Part shown: positions 32,823 through 40,969 of the stretch, piece after piece | Layout of the letters: every line of letters starts with the position of its first letter | Position numbering within the stretch: position 1 is the stretch's first letter | The notes under the pieces: generated by a model | What the model saw: the letters and a program-made list of their open reading frames with translations, nothing else | Database searches by the model: none | Told to the model about the DNA's origin: nothing | Origin: Oscillospiraceae bacterium | Lineage (GTDB): Bacteria > Bacillota > Clostridia > Oscillospirales > CAG-382 | Assembly (NCBI GenBank): GCA_015064485.1 | Contig: SVSD01000014.1 | Span: 1 to 45,191, forward strand | Direction: 5' to 3' | Length of the DNA: 45,191 bases | Position numbers and translations under genes: made by a program

Positions 32823-33419
32823 TTATTCTGATTGTAATGATTTGATCTTTTTGCAGCATCTGTCAAAAAGAGTGCGGACATATTCGCGGTTTATAGGTGC
32901 TTTACCCGAAAGCATAAGCTCCCAGGAAAGTACATTCTCATCGCTTACTATTCCGCATTCGTAAAGTTCATTTACCGTATCATCACAGCTTCGCTTTTCG
33001 GAGGCGGAGCTGTATTTTCCAACAACATTCGGAATACCCGTATATTCGGATATATCAAGACTTTCCTTGCTCGTTCCCTTTGGTCGCATTTCTATATGCA
33101 GATGAGCGCCTGTAACTCTTCCGGTTGCTCCCATAATGCCCAGGGGCGTTCCTTTTTTGATTCTTGTGTTACTGCCGATTGCAACGCTGTCGAGATGAGC
33201 GTAGTATATTCTTGTACCGTCATCAAGAGTTTGTCTTATGTATCTGCCAAAGCCGTTTTTTTCATAAAGCGACAAGGCTTGTCCGTCTGCTATTGCATAT
33301 ACGGTTTTGTCATCATGCGCAACCATATCAATGCCGCCGTGAAATTCTTTTTGCCCGAAAATGGTTCGCTCTCCTCTCGGGCTTGTGATGGTAAAATTCC
33401 CCTTAAAAGGTGATATCAT
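32823..33419 (-). CDS. M23 (LytM-type) peptidoglycan endopeptidase
   Basis: A 198-residue protein whose N-terminal 120 residues form a LytM/M23 zinc metallopeptidase: HGGIDM supplies the first His and Asp and HLHIE the later His pair. These enzymes cut peptide cross-links in peptidoglycan. It lacks a signal peptide, as expected for an endolysin that needs a holin for access to the wall. The C-terminal 70 residues, with ELYECGIVSDENVLSWELML, look like a small helical cell-wall-binding or repeat module. The ATG at 33419 follows GGAGGAAA. The promoter overlaps a LexA box. Confidence 0.88.
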   Translation of the reverse strand: MISPFKGNFTITSPRGERTIFGQKEFHGGIDMVAHDDKTVYAIADGQALSLYEKNGFGRYIRQTLDDGTRIYYAHLDSVAIGSNTRIKKGTPLGIMGATGRVTGAHLHIEMRPKGTSKESLDISEYTGIPNVVGKYSSASEKRSCDDTVNELYECGIVSDENVLSWELMLSGKAPINREYVRTLFDRCCKKIKSLQSE

Positions 33420-33485
33420 AACATTTCCTCCATAAATTTTATCCACTCAAGGTGTGCCCGTATCTTCCCGTGATAGCGTGTATAT

Positions 33486-33515
33486 ATTATACCACAAGAA
33501 CATATGTTTTGTCAA
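33486..33515 (-). promoter_or_regulatory. Sigma-A promoter of the endopeptidase/holin pair
   Basis: TTGACA (33510-33515), an 18-bp spacer and TATAAT (33486-33491) on the minus strand, about 65 nt before the endopeptidase ATG. Confidence 0.85.
33498..33510. promoter_or_regulatory. LexA (SOS) box inside the lysis-gene promoter
   Basis: GAACATATGTTTT, identical over 13 bases to the recA LexA box at 24026, lying within the -35/-10 spacer where repressor binding would block RNA polymerase. Confidence 0.8.
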
Positions 33516-33698
33516 TTGTGAGAACATACGAAAAATATTTTCGGTTCACATTTGAAAAATATATAAAAAACCATATAAAATATACCGTATTGTATAAATT
33601 TAAAACGGGTTTTGGGTTGGTTTTGGACGAAAAAAAGCAGTTTTTTCAAAAATCAAGTTTTTTTGCAATATTTGTATTTATTGCACAAATAACAAAAT
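33516..33698. other. AT-rich intergenic region
   Basis: Between the lysis promoter and the terminator of the transporter gene I see no gene, repeat or convincing regulatory site. A weak half-match to the LexA box occurs at 33522. Confidence 0.5.
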
Positions 33699-33723
33699 GC
33701 GGAGTGTTATTGAAACACTCCGC
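33699..33723 (-). terminator. Terminator of the AI-2E-family transporter gene
   Basis: A 10-bp perfect stem, GCGGAGTGTT / AACACTCCGC, with a short loop, followed by ATTTTGTTATTT on the minus strand. Confidence 0.8.
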
Positions 33724-33738
33724 AAAGTTTAATGCTTT

Positions 33739-35067
33739 TTAAGCCGGTTCGTTTTTTGTTTTTGCTTCTTTTTTCTCGGCAAGTCTTTTATAAACTTCCT
33801 GCCTTAAGAGGGCGTACAAAACAGCACATACGGGTACAGACAGAAGCATACCCGAAACTCCGAAAAGATCTCCGCCTACAACAACGCAAACGATTACCCA
33901 AATTCCGGGAAGTCCGACTGAATCTCCGACCACATGGGGGTATATCAGATTTGATTCGAATTGCTGCAAAACTATTATAAAGACAACAAACCAGAAGGCT
34001 TTAAAGGGAGAAACCAGAAGTATCAGAAAAGCGCCGAGAATCGTTCCGACATACGCGCCGAAAACCGGAATAAGCGCCGTTATGCCTATTATAACCGAAA
34101 CTACCGAGGCATGGGGAATTGAAAAAATCTTCATACCGATAAAACAAAGTATTCCGATTATAATAGCTTCCGTAAGCTGACCTGTTGCAAAGCTGAAAAA
34201 GGTCTTGTTTGTGAGTCTTGCCACATCAAGAATTCGCAGAACCCTTTTTTCGGGAAGGAAAGCAAAAAGCGTGCTTTTTATATTTCTTGTCAGCTTTTCT
34301 TTTTGTGCAAGGATATATATTGCAAACACAAAAGATATAATAAAATTCGCGATAAACGAGAATACCGATGCAGTAAAGCTTACAGTCTGGGAAACTATGG
34401 CTTCGCCTGCTCCGAATACCGAGCCGAAAATATTTCCCGCAAAGCCTGTAAGGGTATCCATTATTTTTTGGGTATCAAAAGAAAGATCGGGAAGCACCGC
34501 ACCGAATTCTTTTGCGAACAATACGATATTATCCCACCAGCCTTCGACCTTTTCGACATATTTAGGTACAGAATTCATTATGATCTTAAATGAACTTGTA
34601 AAACCCGGAAGAACCATAAATACAAGTGCAAACAACAAGCCCAGTATTATTAAAATACTTAATGTAAGGCAAAGGGGGCGCTTTATTCTTTTATGAAGAG
34701 TTCCTTTTGCTTTTGAGAAAACTGTTTCATAAAGCGTTTCTGCAGCCCTCAAAGGTACATTTATCAGAAATGCCAGAGCCGCACCTATTATAACAGGGGA
34801 AAAGAGCGAAATTACCGCAGCAAAAAAACCTGTAAGAGTTGCGGTGTGATTGAGTACCCAAAGAAAGAATATCAGAATAAGGGAAATAATAAAAATAACA
34901 GAAACGGTTCTTCCGCCAAGATCAAAAATAACTCGTTCTTTTTTTCTTTTATGTTCTGAAGCCTTATGTATGTTATTTTCCTTTTTTGTTTCGTATGAAC
35001 CCGTATCGCTCATATCGCTTTTGGGTTTGTTTAAAGGCGTCTGCCTTTTTTCTTTTTTGAAAAACAT
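33739..35067 (-). CDS. AI-2E family transporter (permease)
   Basis: A 442-residue polytopic membrane protein of the AI-2E transporter family (TqsA/PerM/YdiK). A charged N-terminal tail of about 45 residues precedes about eight membrane segments. The C-terminal family motif is recognisable in PVFGAYVGTILGAFLILL and QQFESNLIYPHVVGDSVGL. Members export diverse small molecules or Na+; the name does not prove AI-2 transport. The ATG at 35067 has AAAGGAACGG; an upstream ATG at 35094 lies inside the preceding terminator stem and is rejected. Confidence 0.9.
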   Translation of the reverse strand: MFFKKEKRQTPLNKPKSDMSDTGSYETKKENNIHKASEHKRKKERVIFDLGGRTVSVIFIISLILIFFLWVLNHTATLTGFFAAVISLFSPVIIGAALAFLINVPLRAAETLYETVFSKAKGTLHKRIKRPLCLTLSILIILGLLFALVFMVLPGFTSSFKIIMNSVPKYVEKVEGWWDNIVLFAKEFGAVLPDLSFDTQKIMDTLTGFAGNIFGSVFGAGEAIVSQTVSFTASVFSFIANFIISFVFAIYILAQKEKLTRNIKSTLFAFLPEKRVLRILDVARLTNKTFFSFATGQLTEAIIIGILCFIGMKIFSIPHASVVSVIIGITALIPVFGAYVGTILGAFLILLVSPFKAFWFVVFIIVLQQFESNLIYPHVVGDSVGLPGIWVIVCVVVGGDLFGVSGMLLSVPVCAVLYALLRQEVYKRLAEKKEAKTKNEPA

Positions 35068-35085
35068 AGCCGTTCCTTTCAAAAT

Positions 35086-35124
35086 AAAAGGCATAGCTGC
35101 ACGAAAAGTGCGGTTATGCCTTTT
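35086..35124 (-). terminator. Terminator of the decarboxylase subunit operon
   Basis: A 17-bp stem (with two G-U pairs) from AAAAGGCATAGCTGCAC to GTGCGGTTATGCCTTTT with a 5-base loop, between the gamma-like subunit gene and the transporter gene. Confidence 0.85.
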
Positions 35125-35162
35125 GCTCTGTTATGCTACAACCACATTTCGGTCGTTTTATT

Positions 35163-35483
35163 CTATTTAGTACCCGAAAGAAGCTTATTCATAATGGCAA
35201 CCACCAAAACGATTGTGATGGTAACGCCGAAGATACCGAGCATTCCTCTGCCCATTATTGAGAATGAATCTTTCAAAGCATCAACATTAAGATTAAAATT
35301 GAATTCCGCATCTGTTGTTGTTTCTTTGTAGATCTCATTTCTTGCTTCGCGGGAAAGTTCTTTTATTTCTGCCGCTTCTTCTTCTGTGAAAAGAGAAGCT
35401 TTTTCTTCGGAATTTGTTTGTGTTTCTGTGAGAAGTTCGGCAATCACATTGCCTTCATTTGTATCAAAATAACTGAAAAACAT
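35163..35483 (-). CDS. Sodium-pump decarboxylase gamma-like subunit (OadG-like)
   Basis: A 106-residue protein with a polar, acidic N-terminus and one C-terminal membrane helix (MLGIFGVTITIVLVVAIMNK), ending in LLSGTK. OadG/MmdD gamma subunits are short single-pass proteins that anchor the carboxyltransferase to the beta subunit, usually with the helix near the N-terminus; here it is at the C-terminus, so the assignment leans on its position 19 nt after the beta subunit gene. The ATG at 35483 follows AAGGAGG. Confidence 0.65.
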   Translation of the reverse strand: MFFSYFDTNEGNVIAELLTETQTNSEEKASLFTEEEAAEIKELSREARNEIYKETTTDAEFNFNLNVDALKDSFSIMGRGMLGIFGVTITIVLVVAIMNKLLSGTK

Positions 35484-35502
35484 ATTTGTACCTCCTTGCA
35501 AA

Positions 35503-36669
35503 TCAACCGAGAGCGCTTACAAACTGAAGCACAAGACCGCCTGCGATAACAGATGCTATCTGTCCCGATACATTTACGCCGATAGAGTGCATAAGAAGGA
35601 AGTTTGTATTGTCTTCTTCAAGTCCCATTTTGTGTACAACACGGGCGGACATCGGGAACGCGGAGATACCTGATGCACCGATCATGGGGTTTATCTTTTT
35701 CTTTGCGAAAAGGTTGATGAATTTGGCAAGCATAACACCGCCGAAGGTGTCAAAGATGAACGCGATAAGACCGAGTCCGAGAATGAGAAGTGTTGCGGGG
35801 CTCAAAAACTCTTCGGCTGTCATCTGGGATGCGATCGTAATACCGAGGAAAATTGTAATAAGGTTTGCAAGAACCTTCTGCGCAGTTTCGGAGAGAGAGT
35901 TCAAAACTCCGCATTCACGGATGAGATTACCGAACATCAAAAATCCGATAAGAGCAACCGAGGCGGGAGCAACAAGTCCTGCGATGATGGTAATTACGAT
36001 AGGGAAGAGAATTCTTGTAAGCTTTGAAACATTCGCAGGCTTATATTCCATACGGATGCGTCTTTCTTTTTTAGTTGTCAAAAGCTTAATAACAGGGGGC
36101 TGGATGATGGGTACAAGCGCCATATAAGAGTAGGCAGCCACCATAATCGGGCCGATATAATTTGAAGCGAGCTGCTGAGCTACGACGATTGCAGTAGGGC
36201 CGTCTGCCGCACCGATGATGGCGATCGATCCTGCGTCTTTGGGTAAAAAGCCCATAAGAGAAGCAAGGCTGTAAGTAAAGAATATACCAAACTGAGCCGC
36301 AGCTCCGAATATCATAAGCTTAGGATTGGAAAGAAGGGGACCGAAGTCTATCATCGCACCGATACCGATAAAGAGTATGAGCGGGAAGAGTTCGTTTGCA
36401 ATACCTGCTTCATAAAGGGTTGAAAGCGGGCCTTCTGTGACAAGCTTTCCTGCTTCGTCAAAAATATTTACAGCTCCTGAGCCGGGAATATTTACAAGGA
36501 TCGCTCCGAATCCCATAGGCAAAAGGAGAGTAGGTTCCATTTCCTTTTTGATGGCAAGGAAGATCAAAAGCGCTCCGATGAGCCACATAATAACCTGTTT
36601 GCCGAAAAGAATAAGTTCTGCCTGATCTACTGCAAGAGCCGACTGAACCGACTGCATAATTTCGTTCAT
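35503..36669 (-). CDS. Sodium ion-translocating decarboxylase, beta subunit (OadB/MmdB/GcdB type)
   Basis: A 388-residue polytopic membrane protein that couples decarboxylation of biotin-bound CO2 to outward Na+ pumping. Family motifs seen are the NIPGSGA region, FIGIGAMIDFGPLLSNP, the Na+-site-like GAADGPTAIVV, the second-repeat GVMLAKFINLF and the C-terminal GASGISAFPMSARVVHKMG. The ATG at 36669 has GGAGGACA; an upstream ATG at 36714 has none. The alpha (carboxyltransferase) and biotin-carrier subunits are not in the window, so the substrate (oxaloacetate, methylmalonyl-CoA or glutaconyl-CoA) is undetermined. Confidence 0.93.
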   Translation of the reverse strand: MNEIMQSVQSALAVDQAELILFGKQVIMWLIGALLIFLAIKKEMEPTLLLPMGFGAILVNIPGSGAVNIFDEAGKLVTEGPLSTLYEAGIANELFPLILFIGIGAMIDFGPLLSNPKLMIFGAAAQFGIFFTYSLASLMGFLPKDAGSIAIIGAADGPTAIVVAQQLASNYIGPIMVAAYSYMALVPIIQPPVIKLLTTKKERRIRMEYKPANVSKLTRILFPIVITIIAGLVAPASVALIGFLMFGNLIRECGVLNSLSETAQKVLANLITIFLGITIASQMTAEEFLSPATLLILGLGLIAFIFDTFGGVMLAKFINLFAKKKINPMIGASGISAFPMSARVVHKMGLEEDNTNFLLMHSIGVNVSGQIASVIAGGLVLQFVSALG

Positions 36670-36780
36670 CAATGTCCTCCAAATAATTTTATAGTCTAAA
36701 TTATATGATACCAAAAATCAGGTTTTTGTTGGTAAATATTTTTTTAACAAAATGTATCGATTTGATGAAAACACGAATAG

Positions 36781-37734
36781 TTATAAAAGATCGACTCTGT
36801 TTCTTATCTCTCCGTTAAAACAAGCTTCAAGATTTTTGAGCATTTCCGAAAAACAGCGCTCTCTTGCTTCTTTTGCTCCCCAAGCCATATGGGGAGTGAG
36901 ACAGACATTGTCATAATCCTTTATTTCATAAAAAGGACTGTTACAATCAAACGGCTCTGCAGAATAAACATCGGTGCCAAAAGCTGCAATATTTCCCGAC
37001 TTTACGGCTTCGCATAAAGCCGCTTCGTCTGTTACAGCACCTCTTGCGGTATTAACAAATATAACATTTTTCTTCATCTTTGCAATACGATTGCGGTCTA
37101 TGAGATTTCTTGTGGCATCCGAAAGCGGAATATGAACGGTTATGATATCGCTTTTTTCGATAAGGGTATCAATATCGGTACATAAAATACCGCTGACGGG
37201 AGTTCTTTTGAAAGCCATAACATTACAGCCGAGAGCCTTTGCGATTTCTCCCACACGGCTTCCGATACCGCCGTAACCTACAATTCCCCAGGTCTTGCCG
37301 TAAAGCTCGTTATAAACGGGTTTTAAAATATTTGCACTTTTGCCGTGAGAATATGTGCCGTCTTTTGTAAAGCGGGTATATTCGGAAAGATGATTGGCAA
37401 GAGAGAGCACCATAGATACCGTTACCTGTGCAACGCTGTATACAGAGTATCCGGGCACATTGCAAACCGCGATTCCTTTTTCGCGGCAAAACGCAGTATC
37501 AATATTATCGTATCCTGTTGCCGCCTCACAGATAAGCTTTAAATTCTTTGCGTTTTTAAGATTGCCGCAGGTAAGCTTTACTTTATTTACAAAAATAACA
37601 TCCGCATCGGCTATGCGTTCTTCTACCTCGGAAGGTTCGGTTTTATCAAAGCAAACAACCTCACCGTATTTTGAAGCTGCAGATATATCGAGGTCTTCGC
37701 CGAGAGTAAATCTGTCAAGAACTACTATTTTCAA
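36781..37734 (-). CDS. D-isomer-specific 2-hydroxyacid dehydrogenase (glycerate/hydroxypyruvate type)
   Basis: A 317-residue NAD-dependent dehydrogenase. The Rossmann motif is GIVGYGGIGSRVGEIA, the substrate-binding Arg sits in VNTARGAVTDE, the catalytic Glu in DVYSAEP and the catalytic His in LTPHMAWG. The HMAWG form around the His is seen in hydroxypyruvate/glycerate dehydrogenases (HprA-like), so glycerate metabolism is more likely than D-lactate, but the substrate cannot be fixed from sequence. It lies alone on the minus strand, 27 nt after a hypothetical gene. Confidence 0.88.
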   Translation of the reverse strand: MKIVVLDRFTLGEDLDISAASKYGEVVCFDKTEPSEVEERIADADVIFVNKVKLTCGNLKNAKNLKLICEAATGYDNIDTAFCREKGIAVCNVPGYSVYSVAQVTVSMVLSLANHLSEYTRFTKDGTYSHGKSANILKPVYNELYGKTWGIVGYGGIGSRVGEIAKALGCNVMAFKRTPVSGILCTDIDTLIEKSDIITVHIPLSDATRNLIDRNRIAKMKKNVIFVNTARGAVTDEAALCEAVKSGNIAAFGTDVYSAEPFDCNSPFYEIKDYDNVCLTPHMAWGAKEARERCFSEMLKNLEACFNGEIRNRVDLL

Positions 37735-37761
37735 ATCGTCACCCTTTAACCTTTCATTTTA

Positions 37762-38106
37762 TTATCTGTAATATTTATAATATATAACTATGCTGCGTTC
37801 TTTTTTTACTGTTTTGTCGTATGCCGAAAGAACTGCACCCTCAAGGCTCAAAAGCTCCCAAGCCTTCATTGCGGTTATGTCCGCGCGGAATATTTCGTCA
37901 ATTCCGCAGGTGACGGCAAATTCATTTTCGTTTACTATATTTGCGTGTCCTTCGCGGCCGATAACGGTTTCGATACCGTCGCATCTTTCTGTTACATATT
38001 TTATATATCTGCCGTCAAGCTTTTCCGCCATTTTGCGGCGAAAGATGGGGTCATCCTCCTCGTTTTGACGGGAAAAGACCGATTTTATCTTATCAAAAAA
38101 CGACAC
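37762..38106 (-). CDS. Hypothetical protein, 114 residues
   Basis: A soluble mixed alpha/beta protein (GTG start, GGAGGAAA site) with no membrane segment. The middle part contains FAVTCGIDEIFRADITAMKAWELLSLEGAV, best read as alternating strands and helices (motifs FAVTCGIDEIF and MKAWELLSLEG). No family recognised. It has its own promoter and probably leads a two-gene unit with the hydroxyacid dehydrogenase. Confidence 0.72.
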   Translation of the reverse strand: MSFFDKIKSVFSRQNEEDDPIFRRKMAEKLDGRYIKYVTERCDGIETVIGREGHANIVNENEFAVTCGIDEIFRADITAMKAWELLSLEGAVLSAYDKTVKKERSIVIYYKYYR

Positions 38107-38146
38107 TTTTATTTCCTCCGGAATCTGCTATACTAAGTATAAACAT

Positions 38147-38175
38147 ATAATACCACAAATACTTCGGTTTTTCAA
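38147..38175 (-). promoter_or_regulatory. Sigma-A promoter of the hypothetical/dehydrogenase unit
   Basis: TTGAAA (38170-38175), 17-bp spacer and TATTAT (38147-38152) on the minus strand. Confidence 0.75.
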
Positions 38176-38203
38176 GCAAGGACGGAGATAGTTCCGAAAA
38201 CTA

Positions 38204-38232
38204 TAGACAAATCAAAGTTTCGGTAGTATAAT
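38204..38232 (+). promoter_or_regulatory. Sigma-A promoter of the pyridoxamine kinase/patatin pair
   Basis: TAGACA (38204-38209), 17-bp spacer and TATAAT (38227-38232), divergent from the minus-strand promoter at 38147. Confidence 0.72.
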
Positions 38233-38268
38233 ATATAATTATAGTTTTATAGATATAAGGAGAAAAAA

Positions 38269-39126
38269 GTGAACGGCAAAAACAAAAAAAGAGTAATTGC
38301 AATACACGATATATCGTGTATCGGCAGATGTTCGCTTACTGTGGCTCTTCCGGTTCTTTCTGCGGCGGGGATAGAAACAAGTGTTATTCCGACAGCTGTT
38401 CTTTCTACTCATACGGGCGGATTTTCGGGATTTACTTTCAGAGATCTTACCGATGACATAGAGCCGATCTTCAATCATTGGAAAACACTCGGCATTTGCG
38501 CCGACAGCATATATACCGGTTATCTCGGTTCTTACCGTCAGGCAGAAATCGTAGAAAAGCTTATTTGCGGAATGAAAAATGAAAACACTTTCGTACTTGT
38601 TGATCCTGTTATGGGAGATGCGGGAAGACTTTATACCGGTATTGATGAAAAGCTTGTTTTTGAAATGAAAAAACTCTGCAAGAATGCCGATATGGTAGTC
38701 CCCAATATAACAGAGGCTTCTATGATGCTCGGTATGGAATATATACCCGAAGGATATGGAGAAGATTACATAAATGAGATGCTCAAAAAGCTTTGTGAAA
38801 TGGGTCCGAGATATGCGGTTTTGAGCGGCGTGAGTTTTGAAAAGGGCAAAACGGGTGCGGCGTCTTACGATTCTCTTGACGACAGCTTTTCATATTATTT
38901 TACAGAACAGACAGAAGGCTTTTATCACGGAACGGGAGATCTTTTTGCAAGTGCGCTTTTGGGAGCGGTGCTTTCGGGAAAAAGTATTTCCGATTCGATA
39001 AAGATTGCAGTCGACTATACGGCCCAGTCTATAAGACTCACTCATAGCTTCGGAAGCGATACAAGATACGGTGTGGATTTTGAGCTTTGCCTTCCCGGGT
39101 ATATGAAGGCTCTTGGCAAAATATAG
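38269..39126 (+). CDS. Pyridoxamine/pyridoxal kinase
   Basis: A 285-residue ribokinase-superfamily enzyme that phosphorylates B6 vitamers with ATP to feed pyridoxal phosphate salvage. The N-terminal DISCIGRCSLT binds substrate, and VLVDPVMGDAGRLY and PNITEASMMLG are family motifs. The anion-hole motif with the catalytic Asp is FYHGTGDLFASALLG. Translation starts at GTG behind AAGGAG. The patatin gene starts 11 nt after its stop, so the two are co-transcribed. Confidence 0.92.
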   Translation: MNGKNKKRVIAIHDISCIGRCSLTVALPVLSAAGIETSVIPTAVLSTHTGGFSGFTFRDLTDDIEPIFNHWKTLGICADSIYTGYLGSYRQAEIVEKLICGMKNENTFVLVDPVMGDAGRLYTGIDEKLVFEMKKLCKNADMVVPNITEASMMLGMEYIPEGYGEDYINEMLKKLCEMGPRYAVLSGVSFEKGKTGAASYDSLDDSFSYYFTEQTEGFYHGTGDLFASALLGAVLSGKSISDSIKIAVDYTAQSIRLTHSFGSDTRYGVDFELCLPGYMKALGKI

Positions 39127-39137
39127 AGAGGGTAAAG

Positions 39138-40001
39138 ATGAAAAAAGGTTTGGTTATGGAAGGCGGCGGAATGCGCGGACTTTTTACGGCGGGAGTAATT
39201 GATGTTCTGATGGAAAACGGAATATCTTTTGACGGTGCTGTGGGAGTTTCGGCAGGTGCCTGTTTCGGGTGTAATTACAAATCCCGCCAAACAGGCAGAG
39301 TTCTTCGTTACAATACAAAATACTGCAAAGACAAAAGATATTGCAGTTTTAAAAATCTGATAAAGACAGGAGACCTTTTTTCAGCGGATTTTTGCTACAG
39401 ACAGCTTCCTTACGAGCTTGATGTTTTTGATTATAAGGCTTTTGAGGAAAATCCGATGGAGTTTTTTGTTGCGGCCACAGATGTCGAAACGGGAAAGCCG
39501 GTTTATCATAAATGCAAAGACGGAAAAGATGAAGATCTCTTATGGTTTCGTGCGTCCGCTTCAATGCCCCTTGCGGCAAGAATCGTTGAAACAGACGGCA
39601 AAAAGCTTCTTGACGGAGGAATTGCGGATTCTATCCCTCTTGAATTTTTTGAGAATATGGGATATGAAAAAAATGTGGTGATCCTTACCCAGCCGAAGGG
39701 ATATGTGAAAAGCAAAAACAAACTGATTTTTTTGATAAAGCTTGTTTTTTCGAAATATCCGAAGCTTATTGAAACCTTAAAAAACCGTCACAAATTGTAT
39801 AACATTCAGACAAAGTATGTTCTTGATGCGGAAAGGGAAGGGAGAGCTTTTGTCATAAGTCCTTCCGAAAAGCTTCCCGCAGGAAGGGTTGAACACGATC
39901 CGGAAACACTCAAAAAGGCGTATAACATCGGAAGACAAGAAGCTCAACTAAAGCTTGAGGACATAAAAGCTTTTCTCGGATATACTTCAGAGAATGCATA
40001 A
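39138..40001 (+). CDS. Patatin-like phospholipase (RssA/YjjU type)
   Basis: A 287-residue serine lipid hydrolase. The oxyanion-hole motif EGGGMRG comes right after the N-terminus, the nucleophile Ser is in GVSAGAC, and the catalytic-dyad Asp is in LDGGIADSIPL. There is no signal peptide, so it is cytoplasmic or membrane-peripheral, acting on phospholipid or related acyl esters. The ATG at 39138 has GAGAGGG; longer in-frame versions run back into the kinase gene. Confidence 0.92.
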   Translation: MKKGLVMEGGGMRGLFTAGVIDVLMENGISFDGAVGVSAGACFGCNYKSRQTGRVLRYNTKYCKDKRYCSFKNLIKTGDLFSADFCYRQLPYELDVFDYKAFEENPMEFFVAATDVETGKPVYHKCKDGKDEDLLWFRASASMPLAARIVETDGKKLLDGGIADSIPLEFFENMGYEKNVVILTQPKGYVKSKNKLIFLIKLVFSKYPKLIETLKNRHKLYNIQTKYVLDAEREGRAFVISPSEKLPAGRVEHDPETLKKAYNIGRQEAQLKLEDIKAFLGYTSENA

Positions 40002-40109
40002 ATTTCACATATTTTTCCGGTTTTTAGTATTTTTTTGCATAAATTTAAAATAATGGTCGAAAAAAGCGGTGTGTTTATACATAAATTTCCCTTAATTTCA
40101 ATAAACTTC

Positions 40110-40138
40110 TTGACATAACCGCTAAAATATAATAGAAT
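40110..40138 (+). promoter_or_regulatory. Sigma-A promoter of the DUF1292 gene
   Basis: TTGACA (40110-40115), 17-bp spacer and TAGAAT (40133-40138), 57 nt before the start. Confidence 0.78.
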
Positions 40139-40194
40139 AATAGTAAAGTAAAAGGCACATATCCATATTCTTTTACCTGAGAGGAGAATCAACA

Positions 40195-40494
40195 ATGGCA
40201 GAGACAGAAAACATATTCACACTTACAGACGAAGAAGGCAACGAAAGCCAATTCGAACTTATCGGAAACCTTGATATAAACGGCAATACTTATGTTGCTC
40301 TTGTTCCCGTTGAAAGTGAAAACAGCGAAGAGGAAGAATACGTTGTCCTCAAGGTTGAAGAAGACGAAAACGGCGATGAATTCCTCGTTACTATTGATGA
40401 TGATGACGAGTTTGACGAAGTAGCCGATGCTTTCGAAGATCAGTTTATGGCTGAATTTGACTACGACGCAGTCGAAGGCGAAGACGCAGAATAA
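40195..40494 (+). CDS. DUF1292 family protein
   Basis: A 99-residue very acidic soluble protein with the DUF1292 pattern: a metal-free beta fold beginning FTLTDEEGNESQFELIG, then NTYVALVPVE, EEEEYVVLKVEED and DEFLVTIDDDDEFDEVADAFED. Family function is unknown; members often sit beside ruvX (yqgF) in Firmicutes, but not here. The ATG follows GAGAGGAG. A structured RNA follows its stop within 10 nt. Confidence 0.9.
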   Translation: MAETENIFTLTDEEGNESQFELIGNLDINGNTYVALVPVESENSEEEEYVVLKVEEDENGDEFLVTIDDDDEFDEVADAFEDQFMAEFDYDAVEGEDAE

Positions 40495-40502
40495 TTTTGT
40501 CT

Positions 40503-40786
40503 TTATCCTGCTGAGTGCGTGATTATCCGTGCATATAAACCCACATTTTTAAATTGGAGTCCGGATAAAGTTCTGTGTCAGGTATGCAGACCTCCCGCCT
40601 CTCCCGCTCCCCGAACTTGTGTCGGAAAAGACCGGAGATAAGCGGACGCTGGTAGCACAAAGCCGCAGATAGGACACCGCCTTGCGTAAGCAGGGTTTCC
40701 TTTGTCGGATAACACGGCCCCGTGGGGCAATTTTGATATTTGAAGATCATCTGCAGGGTACACATTTAAGTGTACCTTGTTTTTTG
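40503..40786 (+). ncRNA. Structured non-coding RNA, family not recognised
   Basis: A GC-rich segment of about 285 nt in an AT-rich gap. It has a closing stem of about 8 bp (TATCCTGC at 40504-40511 with GCAGGGTA at 40753-40760). Internal helices are AAGTTC/GAACTT (40568/40613), GCGG..GCT-GGT-AGC..CCGC (40642-40666), CCTTGC-GTAA-GCAGGG with a GNRA tetraloop (40680-40695) extended by AGGA/TCCT, and GCCC-CGTG-GGGC (40717-40728). It ends in a strong terminator that shares bases with the closing stem. It does not show the hallmarks of RNase P, tmRNA, SRP RNA, T-box or the common riboswitches; 6S RNA and the raiA-type RNA are possibilities I cannot exclude. No promoter is seen directly ahead, so it may be processed from the DUF1292 transcript. 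Confidence 0.6.
40757..40786 (+). terminator. Terminator of the structured RNA
   Basis: GGTACAC pairs with GTGTACC around ATTTAA, followed by TTGTTTTTTG. Its 5' arm overlaps the 3' strand of the RNA's closing stem, so the two structures are mutually exclusive. Confidence 0.85.
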
Positions 40787-40872
40787 TTTAAAGGATATCT
40801 TTCATTTATTTGTAGAACCTTACAAATAAAAATAGTTATTTTTGGAATATTTGTAAAAAAGCAAAAAAACGG

Positions 40873-40901
40873 TTGACTTACGGTAAAAATGATATTATAA
40901 T
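40873..40901 (+). promoter_or_regulatory. Sigma-A promoter of the secreted surface-protein gene
   Basis: TTGACT (40873-40878), 17-bp spacer and TATAAT (40896-40901). A small stable hairpin, TTGCC-TTC-GGCAA-like, at 40914-40928 lies near the 5' end of the message. Confidence 0.85.
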
Positions 40902-40969
40902 ATTATCAGTAGTTTGCCTTCGGGCAATCTCTTTAATTTTAATTTTAATTTATATCAGGAGGCTTTACA

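Noticed and set aside
32366-33515. Prophage
   Set aside because: Apart from the holin and endopeptidase no phage structural, replication or integration gene is present on either side.
33522-33534. Second LexA-like site next to the lysis promoter
   Set aside because: GAACATACGAAAA keeps only one half-site of the palindrome and lies upstream of the -35 element.
40578-40763. Minus-strand frame with a CPICG motif in the structured RNA region
   Set aside because: It runs through the paired strands of the predicted RNA, has no ribosome binding site or promoter, and only one CxxC pair; the RNA explanation fits better.
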